Assembly: GCF_002303925.1 (NCBI RefSeq)
Contig: NZ_MRCS01000042.1
Coordinates: 1-56,934, forward strand
Length of the DNA: 56,934 bases
Direction: 5' to 3'
Source of the DNA: Pseudomonas sp. ACN8
GTDB taxonomy: Bacteria > Pseudomonadota > Gammaproteobacteria > Pseudomonadales > Pseudomonadaceae
Shown here one piece after another: positions 45,292 to 54,182 of the stretch (the first letter of the stretch is position 1; every line of letters begins with the position of its first letter). Position numbers and translations under genes: made by a program. The notes beneath the pieces are model-generated. The model saw nothing but the letters and a program-made list of their open reading frames with translations. It did not search any database and had not been told where the DNA came from.

Positions 45292-46278
45292 TTACTGCAG
45301 GTGCGCATGCAAACGGCGGGCGGCTTCCTGACCGCTGAGCCAGGCTCCTTCGACGCGTCCGGACAGGCACCAGTCGCCACAGGCGTACAGCCCCAGGTCG
45401 GCATCGGCCAGGGTGCCCCATTCGTGACTGCTGGCGGGGCGGGCGTAGAGCCAGCGGTGGGCGAGGCTGAAGCTCGGCGCGGGCATGGAATCGTGCAGCA
45501 GTTCGGCAAACGCGCCGTGTAACTGTTCGATCACCGCTTCCTTGGACAAATCGATGTGCTGGCGACTCCAGGCGCTGGTGGCGTGCAGCACCCAAGTGTC
45601 GAGGGTGTTGTCGCGCCCGGGTTTGCTGCGGTTGCGGGCCAGCCAGTCGAGTGGGCTGTCCTGGACGAAGCAGCCTTCCATGGGCGTATCCAGCGGCGTT
45701 TCGAACGCCAGAGCGATGGCCCAGGTCGGGTCCATTTTCACCCCGGCGGCGGCCCCGGCGAGTTTCGGCGCCGATGCCAGCAGAGCCGTGGCCTGTGGGG
45801 CCGGCGTGGCGATGACCACGTGGCTGAACGGACCGTGGGTGAAGCCTTCGGCGTCCTGCAGGTGCCAGTGTTCTTCACCGCGATAGACCTCGGTGATCCG
45901 ACAGGCGAAATGCACTTCGAGGTCACCGAGCAGGGCGCGGGTGATGGCGCTCATGCGGGGCGTGCCGACCCAGCGAGTCTGCTCGTCCGGCGACAGGTTG
46001 AGCTGGCCGCCATGGTAGGTGTACAGCTGCGGCGCCCATTCGGCGACCCAGCCTTCGGCCTGCCAACGCTGAACTTCCGTGACAAAGCGGCGGTCGCGGG
46101 CGGTGAAGTATTGCGCGCCCATGTCCAGGGCACCCGCATCGCTGCGCTTGCTCGACATGCGCCCGCCGCTGCCGCGACTTTTATCGAAAAGTTGAACCAC
46201 ATACCCAAGGGCCGTCAGGGCCTGGGCGGCGGAGAGTCCGGCAATGCCGGTGCCGATGATTGCGATAGGTACAGTCAT
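45292..46278 (-). CDS. Renalase-like NAD(P)/FAD-dependent oxidoreductase
   Basis: The 328-aa flavoprotein has an N-terminal FAD-binding IGTGIAGLSAAQALTALG and KSRGSGGRMSSKR, a middle substrate domain with DMGAQYFTARD, and a C-terminal FAD contact YACGDWCLSGRVEGAWLSG. This matches bacterial renalases, which oxidise wrongly reduced isomers of NAD(P)H back to NAD(P)+. An amine oxidase name is often given instead. It has its own start near the second set of TGTACA boxes and lies in the light cluster. Confidence 0.85.
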   Translation of the reverse strand: MTVPIAIIGTGIAGLSAAQALTALGYVVQLFDKSRGSGGRMSSKRSDAGALDMGAQYFTARDRRFVTEVQRWQAEGWVAEWAPQLYTYHGGQLNLSPDEQTRWVGTPRMSAITRALLGDLEVHFACRITEVYRGEEHWHLQDAEGFTHGPFSHVVIATPAPQATALLASAPKLAGAAAGVKMDPTWAIALAFETPLDTPMEGCFVQDSPLDWLARNRSKPGRDNTLDTWVLHATSAWSRQHIDLSKEAVIEQLHGAFAELLHDSMPAPSFSLAHRWLYARPASSHEWGTLADADLGLYACGDWCLSGRVEGAWLSGQEAARRLHAHLQ

Positions 46279-46298
46279 AGGGGCCTCGTTTACCTTTC

Positions 46299-46349
46299 TG
46301 TACAGACTACGCCGGGGTTAAAACCTGTACAATATTGTTTGATGGTATA
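46299..46349. promoter_or_regulatory. LitR-type boxes between the renalase and epimerase genes
   Basis: TGTACA at 46299-46304 and 46326-46331, and a weaker GGTATA at 46344-46349. The last two are again 18 bp apart, as in the boxes at 45159-45234. The region serves two divergent genes, so one regulator could control both. Confidence 0.55.
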
Positions 46350-46474
46350 ACTTTTAGCGTTCTTGATTTGATAGCTTGGCCTATTGTTAAACATAGAGCC
46401 TGCTCGATACCAAAGATCCCTGCTTATAAAAATAGACTAATGGACAAGGTAAAACGCCACGCGAGGAAGAAGTC

Positions 46475-47377
46475 ATGCACATATTGCTGACCGGCGGTAC
46501 TGGTTTGATAGGACGTCAGCTCTGCCGGCACTGGTTGGGCCAGGGTCATCGTCTGACAGTCTGGAGCCGCCAACCTGAAAATGTCGCGAAAATATGTGGT
46601 GCCCAAGTGCGTGGAATTGCCCGGCTGGAGGATCTCGGGCAGGAGCCTGTCGATGCAATTATCAATCTTGCCGGTGCGCCGATTGCCGCCCGGCCCTGGA
46701 CGCACAAACGTAAAGCCCTGTTGTGGAGCAGTCGCATCTCGCTGACTGAAACCCTGCTGGCGTGGCTGGAAAGCCGCGATCAGAAACCCCGGGTGCTGAT
46801 CTCCGGTTCCGCTGTCGGTTGGTATGGCGACGGTGGCGAACGTGAGTTGACCGAAGAGTCGCCACCGGTCATCGATGATTTCGCCAGTCAGTTATGCATC
46901 GCTTGGGAAGAGACCGCCCAGCGGGCTGAAGCGCTGGGCATTCGCGTCATCCTTGTCCGTACCGGGTTGGTTCTATCGGCCGAGGGCGGCTTTTTGTCGC
47001 GGCTGTTACTGCCGTTCAAGCTGGGCCTGGGAGGCCCGATCGGCAACGGCCGGCAGTGGATGCCATGGATTCATATCGACGATCAAATCGCCCTGATTGA
47101 TTTTCTTCTGCATCGCAACGAGGCCGGCGGTCCCTATAATGCGTGCGCGCCGAAGCCGGTGCGCAACCGCGAGTTTGCCGAGGCGCTGGGCAGCGTACTG
47201 AATCGCCCGACGTTCATGCCGATGCCGGCCTTCGCATTGAAGGTGGGGCTGGGCGAGTTGTCGCTGTTGTTGCTGGGCGGTCAGCGCGCCACTCCGGTGC
47301 GCTTGTTACAGGCTGGTTTCACTTTTAAGTTCACGGATTTGCGCGCGGCTCTGGACGATCTGTCCGGTCGCCTTTGA
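46475..47377 (+). CDS. TIGR01777-family epimerase (YfcH-like)
   Basis: The 300-aa NAD(P)-binding protein of the extended SDR type starts with LLTGGTGLIGRQLCRHWL, then has INLAGAPIAARPWTHKRK and a C-terminal DUF1731 segment (NRPTFMPMPAFALKVGLGE). YfcH-like proteins occur in many light or stress regulons, but the reaction is unknown. It begins behind TGTACA boxes and is followed 13 bases later by hemH, so the two are probably co-transcribed. Confidence 0.9.
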   Translation: MHILLTGGTGLIGRQLCRHWLGQGHRLTVWSRQPENVAKICGAQVRGIARLEDLGQEPVDAIINLAGAPIAARPWTHKRKALLWSSRISLTETLLAWLESRDQKPRVLISGSAVGWYGDGGERELTEESPPVIDDFASQLCIAWEETAQRAEALGIRVILVRTGLVLSAEGGFLSRLLLPFKLGLGGPIGNGRQWMPWIHIDDQIALIDFLLHRNEAGGPYNACAPKPVRNREFAEALGSVLNRPTFMPMPAFALKVGLGELSLLLLGGQRATPVRLLQAGFTFKFTDLRAALDDLSGRL

Positions 47378-47390
47378 AATAGGACGTTGC

Positions 47391-48413
47391 ATGACCGATC
47401 ACGCGTTGCTTCTGGTCAACCTGGGTTCACCTGCCTCCACCTCGGTGGCGGATGTGCGCAGTTACCTCAATCAATTTCTGATGGACCCGTACGTGATCGA
47501 CCTGCCATGGCCGGTTCGACGGCTGCTGGTGTCGCTGATCCTGATCAAGCGTCCCGAGCAGTCGGCCCATGCCTATGCCTCGATCTGGTGGGACGAAGGC
47601 TCGCCGCTGGTGGTGCTCAGTCGTCGCTTGCAACAAGCGATGATCCGTCAATGGCAGCACGGCCCGGTCGAACTGGCGATGCGTTATGGCGAGCCGTCGA
47701 TTGAGTCGATGCTGGTGCGCCTGGTCGCGGCGGGGCACAAGCGAATCACCCTGGCGCCGTTATATCCACAGTTCGCCGACAGCACCACGACTACGGTCAT
47801 CGAAGAGGCCAGGCGCGTGGTGCGCGAGAAAAATCTCGACGTGCAGTTGGCGGTACTCCAGCCGTTCTACGACCAACCGGAATACCTCGATGCGCTGGTG
47901 GCCACGACCCGGCCGCATTTGCAGCAGGATTTCGATCACTTGCTGATGAGTTTTCACGGGTTGCCGGAACGGCATCTGAAGAAGCTCAATCCCGGTCACA
48001 GCTTCGAGGGTGGCGGTGATTGCTGCGCCGGGGCACCGCCGGAGGTGCTCGCTACCTGTTATCGCGGCCAGTGCCTGCGTACGGCGGCAGAGTTTGCCAA
48101 GCGCATGGGGCTGCCGGAGGGCAAGTGGTCGGTGTCGTTCCAGTCGCGTCTGGGGCGCGCCAAATGGATCGAACCCTACACCGAAGCGCGCCTCGATGAG
48201 TTGGCCAAGAGCGGCGTGAAAAAGGTTCTGGTGATGTGCCCGGCGTTCGTTGCCGATTGCATCGAAACACTGGAAGAAATCGGTGATCGCGGTAAGGAGC
48301 AATTCCGCGCAGCGGGGGGAGAAGACCTGGTGCTGGTGCCGTGCCTCAACGATGACCCGCATTGGGCGCGGGCGTTGAGTGCGTTGTGCGAGCGAGCACC
48401 GGTGGTGCTTTAA
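47391..48413 (+). CDS. hemH: Ferrochelatase
   Basis: The 340-aa enzyme inserts iron into protoporphyrin IX, the last step of heme synthesis. Visible are the active-site His in LLMSFHGLPERHLK, the YRGQC segment and the late MCPAFVADCIETLEEI with the conserved Glu. The neighbours are light-cluster genes. Free protoporphyrin is a photosensitiser, so light induction of hemH would make sense, but this is inference. Confidence 0.96.
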   Translation: MTDHALLLVNLGSPASTSVADVRSYLNQFLMDPYVIDLPWPVRRLLVSLILIKRPEQSAHAYASIWWDEGSPLVVLSRRLQQAMIRQWQHGPVELAMRYGEPSIESMLVRLVAAGHKRITLAPLYPQFADSTTTTVIEEARRVVREKNLDVQLAVLQPFYDQPEYLDALVATTRPHLQQDFDHLLMSFHGLPERHLKKLNPGHSFEGGGDCCAGAPPEVLATCYRGQCLRTAAEFAKRMGLPEGKWSVSFQSRLGRAKWIEPYTEARLDELAKSGVKKVLVMCPAFVADCIETLEEIGDRGKEQFRAAGGEDLVLVPCLNDDPHWARALSALCERAPVVL

Positions 48414-48416
48414 AAG

Positions 48417-48482
48417 CTTCGCGAGCAGGCTCGCTCCCACGGTTGGAATGCATTCCCCTGTGGGAGCGAGCCTGCTCGCGAT
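48417..48482. repeat. REP doublet (GTGGGAG type)
   Basis: CTTCGCGAGCAGGCTCGCTC and its complement, bordered by CCCAC and GTGGG, flank a spacer of about 20 bases between the convergent hemH and uraA genes. Confidence 0.88.
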
Positions 48483-48513
48483 AGCTATCTGGCGCTATAA
48501 GTATCTCAAGCAG

Positions 48514-49788
48514 TTAGATCAGCGGCTCCTGCGCCTTCTTGTGCTTCCAGCTGTCATTGCCCGGCAGGATCAGGTTCAAGCCAATCGCCACCACCGCGCA
48601 CAGCGCGATGCCCTTGAGGCCGAAATCGTCCGGCCCGGTGCCGGTGCCGATCAGCACGCCGCCGATCCCGAATACCAGAGTCACCGACACAATCACCAGA
48701 TTGCGCGCCTCGCCCAGATCGATCTTGTGGCGGATCAGCGTGTTCATCCCCACCGCCGCAATCGAACCGAACAACAGGCACAGAATCCCGCCCATCACTG
48801 GCACCGGAATGCTTTGCAGCAGTGCGCCGAACTTGCCGATGAACGCCAGGCTGATGGCGAAGATCGCTGCCCAGGTCATGATCTTCGGGTTGTAGTTCTT
48901 GGTCAGCATGACCGCACCGGTCACTTCGGCGTAGGTGGTGTTGGGCGGGCCGCCGAACAGACCGGCCGCCGTGGTGGCAATGCCATCGCCGAGCAGGGTA
49001 CGGTGCAGGCCGGGCTTCTTCAGGTAATCGCGACCGGTCACGCTACCCACGGCAATCACGCCGCCGATGTGCTCGATGGCCGGGGCCAGGGCTACCGGAA
49101 CGATGAACAGAATCGCCTGCCAGTTGAATTCCGGCGCGGTGAAGTGCGGGATGGCGAACCACGGCGCCGCCGCAATCTTCGCGGTATCGACCACGCCGAA
49201 GTAGAACGCCATGCCAAAGCCCACCAGCACGCCGGAGATGATCGGCACCAGGCGGAAGATGCCCTTGCCGAATACCGCGACGATCAGTGTGGTCAGCAGC
49301 GCGGGCATCGAGATCATCATCGCCGTCTGGTAATGAATCAATTCACTGCCGTCGCCGGCCTTGCCCATGGCCATGTTGGCGGCAATCGGCGCCATGGCCA
49401 GGCCAATGGAGATGATCACCGGACCAATCACCACCGGAGGCAGCAGGCGATCGATGAAGCCGGTGCCTTTGATCTTCACCGCGAGGCCGAGGAAGGTGTA
49501 GACGAAACCTGCCGCCATCACGCCGCCCATGGTCGCGGCCAGGCCGAACTGACCTTTGGCGAGAATGATCGGGGTGATAAAGGCAAAGCTCGATGCCAGG
49601 AACACCGGCACCTGACGTCCGGTGACGATCTGGAACAGGATCGTCCCCAGGCCTGCGGTAAACAGTGCCACGTTCGGGTCGAGGCCGGTAATCAGCGGCA
49701 TCAACACCAGGGCGCCGAAAGCCACGAACAGCATCTGTGCGCCGGACAGCACCGTGCGCCAGAGCGGATCGTTGAACTCTTGCTGCAT
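48514..49788 (-). CDS. uraA: Uracil:H+ symporter (NCS2 family)
   Basis: The 424-aa inner-membrane transporter takes up uracil for salvage. It has about 12-14 hydrophobic segments, with the NCS2 signature GGPPNTTYAEVTGAVMLTKN and an Ala-rich AIEHIGGVIAVG loop. The frame begins with GTG at 49794, but AAGGA is nine bases before the ATG at 49788, so that start is preferred. It follows upp and forms an uptake-and-use pair. Confidence 0.94.
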   Translation of the reverse strand: MQQEFNDPLWRTVLSGAQMLFVAFGALVLMPLITGLDPNVALFTAGLGTILFQIVTGRQVPVFLASSFAFITPIILAKGQFGLAATMGGVMAAGFVYTFLGLAVKIKGTGFIDRLLPPVVIGPVIISIGLAMAPIAANMAMGKAGDGSELIHYQTAMMISMPALLTTLIVAVFGKGIFRLVPIISGVLVGFGMAFYFGVVDTAKIAAAPWFAIPHFTAPEFNWQAILFIVPVALAPAIEHIGGVIAVGSVTGRDYLKKPGLHRTLLGDGIATTAAGLFGGPPNTTYAEVTGAVMLTKNYNPKIMTWAAIFAISLAFIGKFGALLQSIPVPVMGGILCLLFGSIAAVGMNTLIRHKIDLGEARNLVIVSVTLVFGIGGVLIGTGTGPDDFGLKGIALCAVVAIGLNLILPGNDSWKHKKAQEPLI

Positions 49789-49790
49789 GC

Positions 49791-50429
49791 TCACGCGTCC
49801 TTCTGCTTGGTGCCGAAGATCTTGTCGCCAGCATCGCCCAGGCCCGGGATGATGTAACCGTGTTCGTTCAGTTTTTGATCAATGGACGCGGTGTAGATGG
49901 TCACGTCCGGGTGAGCTTTCTCGACCACGGCAATGCCTTCCGGCGCGGCAACCAGCACCATGGCGCGGATGTCCTTGCAACCGGCCTTTTTCAGCAGGTC
50001 GATAGTGGCGACCATCGAGCCGCCGGTGGCGAGCATCGGGTCGATGATCATGGCCAGGCGTTCGTCGATCTCCGGGACCAGTTTTTCCAGGTAGGTGTGG
50101 GCTTCGAGGGTTTCCTCGTTGCGGGCCACGCCCACGGCGCTGACTTTGGCGCCCGGGATCAGGCTGAGCACGCCCTCGAGCATGCCGATGCCGGCACGCA
50201 GGATAGGCACGACAGTAATCTTCTTGCCGGCGATTTTCTCCACCGACACAGTGCCGCACCAGCCTTCGATATCGTAGGATTCCAGCGGCAGGTCTTTGGT
50301 GGCTTCATAGGTCAGCAGGGCGCCGACTTCCTGAGCGAGCTCACGGAAATTCTTGGTGCTGATGTCTGCGCGGCGCATCAGGCCAAGTTTATGACGGATC
50401 AGCGGGTGGCGGATCTCGAGGATGGGCAT
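49791..50429 (-). CDS. upp: Uracil phosphoribosyltransferase
   Basis: The 212-aa enzyme converts uracil and PRPP to UMP. The PRPP loop IIDPMLATGGSMVAT and the uracil-contacting YIIPGLGDAGDK are present. The ATG at 50429 (MPILEIRHPLIRHKL) gives the normal length and has GGAG upstream. It is the first gene of upp-uraA, divergent from hpt. Confidence 0.97.
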   Translation of the reverse strand: MPILEIRHPLIRHKLGLMRRADISTKNFRELAQEVGALLTYEATKDLPLESYDIEGWCGTVSVEKIAGKKITVVPILRAGIGMLEGVLSLIPGAKVSAVGVARNEETLEAHTYLEKLVPEIDERLAMIIDPMLATGGSMVATIDLLKKAGCKDIRAMVLVAAPEGIAVVEKAHPDVTIYTASIDQKLNEHGYIIPGLGDAGDKIFGTKQKDA

Positions 50430-50592
50430 GGGAAAGGCTCCGGCGGCGGGCAAAAAAACCGGCCTAGATTAATCTATCCGAGGGTGTTGTCCTATAGACA
50501 TACAGTACGTTAGTCCACAAACGCTTGATCTGGCCTCGCTTGATGCGTACCTTTGCCCGCTTTTCCGAATCCGTCCCCCCTTGGAGAGCGCC

Positions 50593-51150
50593 ATGTCCGC
50601 TGATCTCGAGCATATCCGTCAAATCATGCGAGAGGCTGACTGCCTGTACACCGAAGCTGAAGTCGAGGCGGCCATCGCCCGCGTCGGTGCACACATCAAT
50701 GAAGAACTGGCGGACAGCAACCCGGTGGTGTTCTGCGTGATGAACGGCGGGCTGATTTTCGCCGGCAAACTGCTGACCCATTTGCAGTTCCCGCTGGAGG
50801 CGTCCTACCTGCACGCCACCCGTTATCGCAACGAAACCAGCGGCGGCGAGCTGTTCTGGAAAGCCAAGCCGGAAGTTTCCTTCATCGACCGTGACGTGCT
50901 GATCATCGACGACATCCTTGATGAAGGTCACACCCTGGGCGCGATCATCGACTTCTGCAAACACGCCGGTGCCCGCAAAGTGCACACTGCCGTGCTGATC
51001 GACAAAGACCACGATCGCAAGGCCCGTCCAGACCTCAAGGCCGATTTCGTCGGTCTGCCGTGCATCGACCGCTACATCTTCGGTTACGGCATGGACTACA
51101 AAGGTTACTGGCGTAATGCTAACGGGATCTTTGCGGTTAAAGGAATGTAA
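50593..51150 (+). CDS. hpt: Hypoxanthine-guanine phosphoribosyltransferase
   Basis: The 185-aa purine salvage enzyme uses PRPP to make IMP or GMP. The PRPP loop VLIIDDILDEGHTL and the flexible-loop ATRYRNETSGGE are present. The ATG at 50593 has GGAG six bases upstream. It faces away from upp, so purine and pyrimidine salvage genes share one intergenic region. Confidence 0.94.
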   Translation: MSADLEHIRQIMREADCLYTEAEVEAAIARVGAHINEELADSNPVVFCVMNGGLIFAGKLLTHLQFPLEASYLHATRYRNETSGGELFWKAKPEVSFIDRDVLIIDDILDEGHTLGAIIDFCKHAGARKVHTAVLIDKDHDRKARPDLKADFVGLPCIDRYIFGYGMDYKGYWRNANGIFAVKGM

Positions 51151-51154
51151 GAAC

Positions 51155-51628
51155 ATGAGCGTGCCGAGCTTTCTGGATCAGACCTTGTTTGCCGAGCTGG
51201 CCGGGAAAGCCGCGGCCAATCCTCGTGGGCGCCAGCATCACAATTTCCATCAGATGGAAGACGCTTGCCATCGCATGGCAGTGGGGTTGCAGCCGTCCAC
51301 CTATGTCCCGCCTCACCGGCATCTGGGCGACAACAAGGCCGAAACCCTGTTGGTCCTCAAGGGGCGGCTGGGCGTGTTGATCTTTGACGAGACCGGTGCG
51401 GTGCTGAGCAAGACCGTGCTGCAGGCCGGTGGCGACTGTGTTGGCGTGGACCTGCCAACCGGTGTGTTCCACGGTTTGGTGGTGCTGGAGGCCGACAGCC
51501 TGATGTTCGAATGCAAGGCCGGTCCTTACCGCCCGGTCGGTGAGGGTGAGCTGGCGCATTGGGCGCCGCGCGAGGGCGAGCCCGGTGTTGCCGAGTATCA
51601 GGCGTGGATGCGCGCGCAGTTCGATTGA
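51155..51628 (+). CDS. WbuC-type cupin-fold metalloprotein
   Basis: The 157-aa protein begins after hpt with a four-base gap. It has the cupin pattern of the WbuC family: PPHRHLGDNKAETLLVLKGR (metal-binding His and Glu) and a second block DLPTGVFHGLVVLE with a third His. WbuC proteins often lie in O-antigen clusters, but here the neighbour is hpt. The reaction is unknown. Confidence 0.85.
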   Translation: MSVPSFLDQTLFAELAGKAAANPRGRQHHNFHQMEDACHRMAVGLQPSTYVPPHRHLGDNKAETLLVLKGRLGVLIFDETGAVLSKTVLQAGGDCVGVDLPTGVFHGLVVLEADSLMFECKAGPYRPVGEGELAHWAPREGEPGVAEYQAWMRAQFD

Positions 51629-51635
51629 TCTTCTA

Positions 51636-51746
51636 CCCCCCTGTAGGAGCGAGCTTGCTCGCGATGAGCCCAAGGACACCGCGGGGCATCTGGTTTTCCG
51701 CGTTAACGTTGACGACCATCGCGAGCATGCTCGCTCCTACAGGGGG
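51636..51746. repeat. REP doublet (TGTAGGAG type) with conserved spacer
   Basis: Inverted TGTAGGAGCGAGC palindromes flank a spacer of about 65 bases that contains CCGCGGGGC and GTTGACGACCATCGCGAG. The spacer is homologous to those at 23467 and, reversed, 55958. Confidence 0.9.
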
Positions 51747-51770
51747 ACGCGTTCACCCCTGGAGCCTGTC

Positions 51771-52256
51771 ATGAGCCATTTGATCCGCTGCTGCGCCGCC
51801 CTGTTGCTGACCCTCAGCCTGCCCCTGGCCGCCGCGCCGGCGCCCATGCATGCGCAGTTCCTGCCGCCCGATGACCTGACCCTGCGTGACAGCGAGCCTG
51901 AGCAGCAGCAACTGATGCAGGTCACCGATTACTCGGTGGTGGTAGGCAGCCAGCGTCAATCCAGTCAACAGCCGATTCCGGTCACTTCACCGCTGATGAT
52001 TCGGCTCAAGGGCAAATCCCTGAACAAGGGTGCCACCATCAGTCAGGTGCTGGTCAACTTCGATGGTGAAAGCAAAAGCCTGAAGAAGCCGGTCTTCGAC
52101 GATAAAAGCAAGACCCTGACCCTTTATTACCCGCTGGCGCAATACCGGGTGGTGATCGATTTGTTGCGCAACGACACGGTGTATTGCCAGTTTCTCAGCT
52201 ACGCCAATGGCCATGTCTGGGCCGATCTGCACACCGGCAGCACTCGTCCGCGTTGA
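51771..52256 (+). CDS. Secreted protein of unknown function
   Basis: The 161-aa product has a signal peptide (MSHLIRCCAALLLTLSLPLAAAPAP). The mature part has no recognised motif and is predicted to be beta-rich (LMIRLKGKSLNKGA, LTLYYPLAQYRVVIDLL). GGAG lies seven bases before the ATG. It precedes the PA4642-family gene in the same direction. A periplasmic location is inferred. Confidence 0.75.
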   Translation: MSHLIRCCAALLLTLSLPLAAAPAPMHAQFLPPDDLTLRDSEPEQQQLMQVTDYSVVVGSQRQSSQQPIPVTSPLMIRLKGKSLNKGATISQVLVNFDGESKSLKKPVFDDKSKTLTLYYPLAQYRVVIDLLRNDTVYCQFLSYANGHVWADLHTGSTRPR

Positions 52257-52319
52257 GCCTTGAGCCCGCGCAGGGGTAAACTGCCCGCCCCGTGATATGT
52301 CTGCAAGCTGGAGTCGGCA

Positions 52320-52607
52320 ATGCGTAAAGATAAAAAACAAGTGATTGGTGACGAGATCGGTGATGAGCAGATCAAGTTGTTCCTCGATTTCGAACCGGTC
52401 GACGCGACTTCTCCGTCCCTGCACAAACTGGTCAAGGCCTACCGTGGCCTGCGCATTGACGATTTCGCGCGTTTCCTGACGTTCTTCGTCGAAGCGGGTT
52501 ACGACGTTGATGGCAAGGATGAACACGGCAAAACCTTCGTTGAACTGATCCAGGATCAGCGCAACGCGCCGGATTACATCGAGCTGATCGAAAAAGCTCG
52601 CGGCTGA
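52320..52607 (+). CDS. PA4642-family small protein
   Basis: The 95-aa cytoplasmic protein (MRKDKKQVIGDEIGD...) matches a small family conserved in Pseudomonas. It is acidic, helical, and ends in DYIELIEKARG. No function is known. A strong terminator follows it. Confidence 0.82.
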   Translation: MRKDKKQVIGDEIGDEQIKLFLDFEPVDATSPSLHKLVKAYRGLRIDDFARFLTFFVEAGYDVDGKDEHGKTFVELIQDQRNAPDYIELIEKARG

Positions 52608-52622
52608 GTAAATTTCAGCCAT

Positions 52623-52661
52623 AAAAAAACGCCCCGCTCTCAGTGAGAACGGGGCGTTTTT
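52623..52661. terminator. Terminator between the PA4642-family gene and mqo
   Basis: Stem AACGCCCCG(CT) paired with (A)CGGGGCGTT around a TCTCAGTGAGAA loop, with A and T runs on both sides. It can serve both convergent genes. Confidence 0.88.
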
Positions 52662-52673
52662 CATAAGGCCGAA

Positions 52674-54182
52674 TCAAGCGTAGCTTTCGGTCTCGCTGCT
52701 GGCTTCAACCAGTTCCAGGGCAACGTTGTTCTGCGTGTTGATCTTGCGATACAGCGCAGCGTCGGTTTCCAGGACCTTTTCCCTGGCAGGGAAGATCTCT
52801 GCCAGTTTGCTGGCCCATTCGCCCTTGGTTTTGCCCGGGAAGCATTTTTCGATCAGCTCAAGCATGATCGAAACGGTCACCGAGGCACCTGGCGAAGCGC
52901 CGAGCAGTGCCGCCAGGGAACCGTCCTTGGCCGCGACCAGTTCGGTACCGAATTGCAGGATGCCGCCTTTCTTCGGGTCTTTCTTGATGATCTGCACCCG
53001 TTGGCCGGCCACTTCCAGGCGCCAGTCTTCGGCTTTCGCCTCAGGGTAGAAGCGGCGCAGGGATTCCAGGCGCTGCTCCATCGATTGCATCACTTCGCTG
53101 ACCAGGTACTTGGTCAGGTCCATGTTGTTTTTCGCCACGGACAGCATCGGGCCGATGTTGCCGGCGCGAACCGACATTGGCAGGTCCATGAAGGAACCGT
53201 GCTTGAGGAACTTGGTGGTGAAGCCGGCATAAGGTCCGAACAGCAGGGACTTCTTGCCTTCGACCACGCGGGTGTCCAGGTGCGGCACGGACATGGGCGG
53301 CGAACCTACGGCAGCCTGGCTGTAGACCTTGGCCTGGTGGTGCTTGACCACTTCCGGGTTGTCGCAACGCAGCCACTGGCCGCTGATCGGGAAGCCGCCG
53401 AAGCCTTTGCTTTCTTCGATGCCCGAAGCCTGCAGCAACGGCAGTGCCGCACCGCCAGCGCCGAGGAAGACGAATTTGGCGTCGACTTCACGGGTGTTGC
53501 CGCTGTTGACGTCCTTGATGCTGACGGTCCAGCCGCCGTTGTTGCGCTTGAGGCCGGTCACGCGCTTGCAGTACTTGACCTGGGCATCGGGTGCGCTGGT
53601 CAGGTGCTTGAGCAACTGGTTGGTCAGGGCGCCGAAGTTGACGTCGGTACCATTGATCACGCGGGTCGCGGCGAGGGTTTCGCCCGGATCGCGGCCAGGC
53701 ATCATCAGCGGCATCCACTCGGCCATTTTGGCCTTGTCTTCGGTGTATTCCATGTCGGCGAAGGCGTGGTGCTTGCTCAGCACCTTGAAGCGTTCCTTGA
53801 GGAAGGACACGCCGCTGTCGCCCTGTACGAAACTCAGGTGTGGCACCGGGCTGATAAACGATTTGCACGAGCCGAACGTGCCTTTCCTGGTCAAATACGA
53901 CCAGAACTGCTTCGACACCTCGAACTGGGTGTTGATGTGCACGGCTTTCTTGATGTCGACGGTGCCATCGGCGGCCTGTGGCGTGTAGTTGAGTTCACAC
54001 AGCCCGGCGTGACCGGTACCGGCGTTGTTCCACGGGTTGGAACTCTCCGCGGCACCGGAATCCATCAGCTCGACGACTTCCAGCTTGATCGCGGGGTCGA
54101 GCTCTTTGAGCAGTACTGCAAGGGTGGCACTCATGATGCCGGCCCCAACCAGTACTACGTCGACTGCTTCGTTATGCGCCAT
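52674..54182 (-). CDS. mqo: Malate:quinone oxidoreductase
   Basis: The 502-aa peripheral membrane flavoenzyme oxidises malate to oxaloacetate and reduces quinone. The N-terminal FAD loop VVLVGAGIMSATLAVLL and later AGTGHAGLCELNY and FLGAGGAALPLLQASG are family-typical. It takes the place of or complements malate dehydrogenase. No partner gene is beside it; the upstream region is long and holds no recognised gene. Confidence 0.96.
   Translation of the reverse strand: MAHNEAVDVVLVGAGIMSATLAVLLKELDPAIKLEVVELMDSGAAESSNPWNNAGTGHAGLCELNYTPQAADGTVDIKKAVHINTQFEVSKQFWSYLTRKGTFGSCKSFISPVPHLSFVQGDSGVSFLKERFKVLSKHHAFADMEYTEDKAKMAEWMPLMMPGRDPGETLAATRVINGTDVNFGALTNQLLKHLTSAPDAQVKYCKRVTGLKRNNGGWTVSIKDVNSGNTREVDAKFVFLGAGGAALPLLQASGIEESKGFGGFPISGQWLRCDNPEVVKHHQAKVYSQAAVGSPPMSVPHLDTRVVEGKKSLLFGPYAGFTTKFLKHGSFMDLPMSVRAGNIGPMLSVAKNNMDLTKYLVSEVMQSMEQRLESLRRFYPEAKAEDWRLEVAGQRVQIIKKDPKKGGILQFGTELVAAKDGSLAALLGASPGASVTVSIMLELIEKCFPGKTKGEWASKLAEIFPAREKVLETDAALYRKINTQNNVALELVEASSETESYA

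Noticed and set aside
48379..49857. 492-codon plus-strand frame opposite uraA
   Set aside because: Composition is His/Arg/Gln-rich shadow coding; uraA on the other strand has clear NCS2 motifs.
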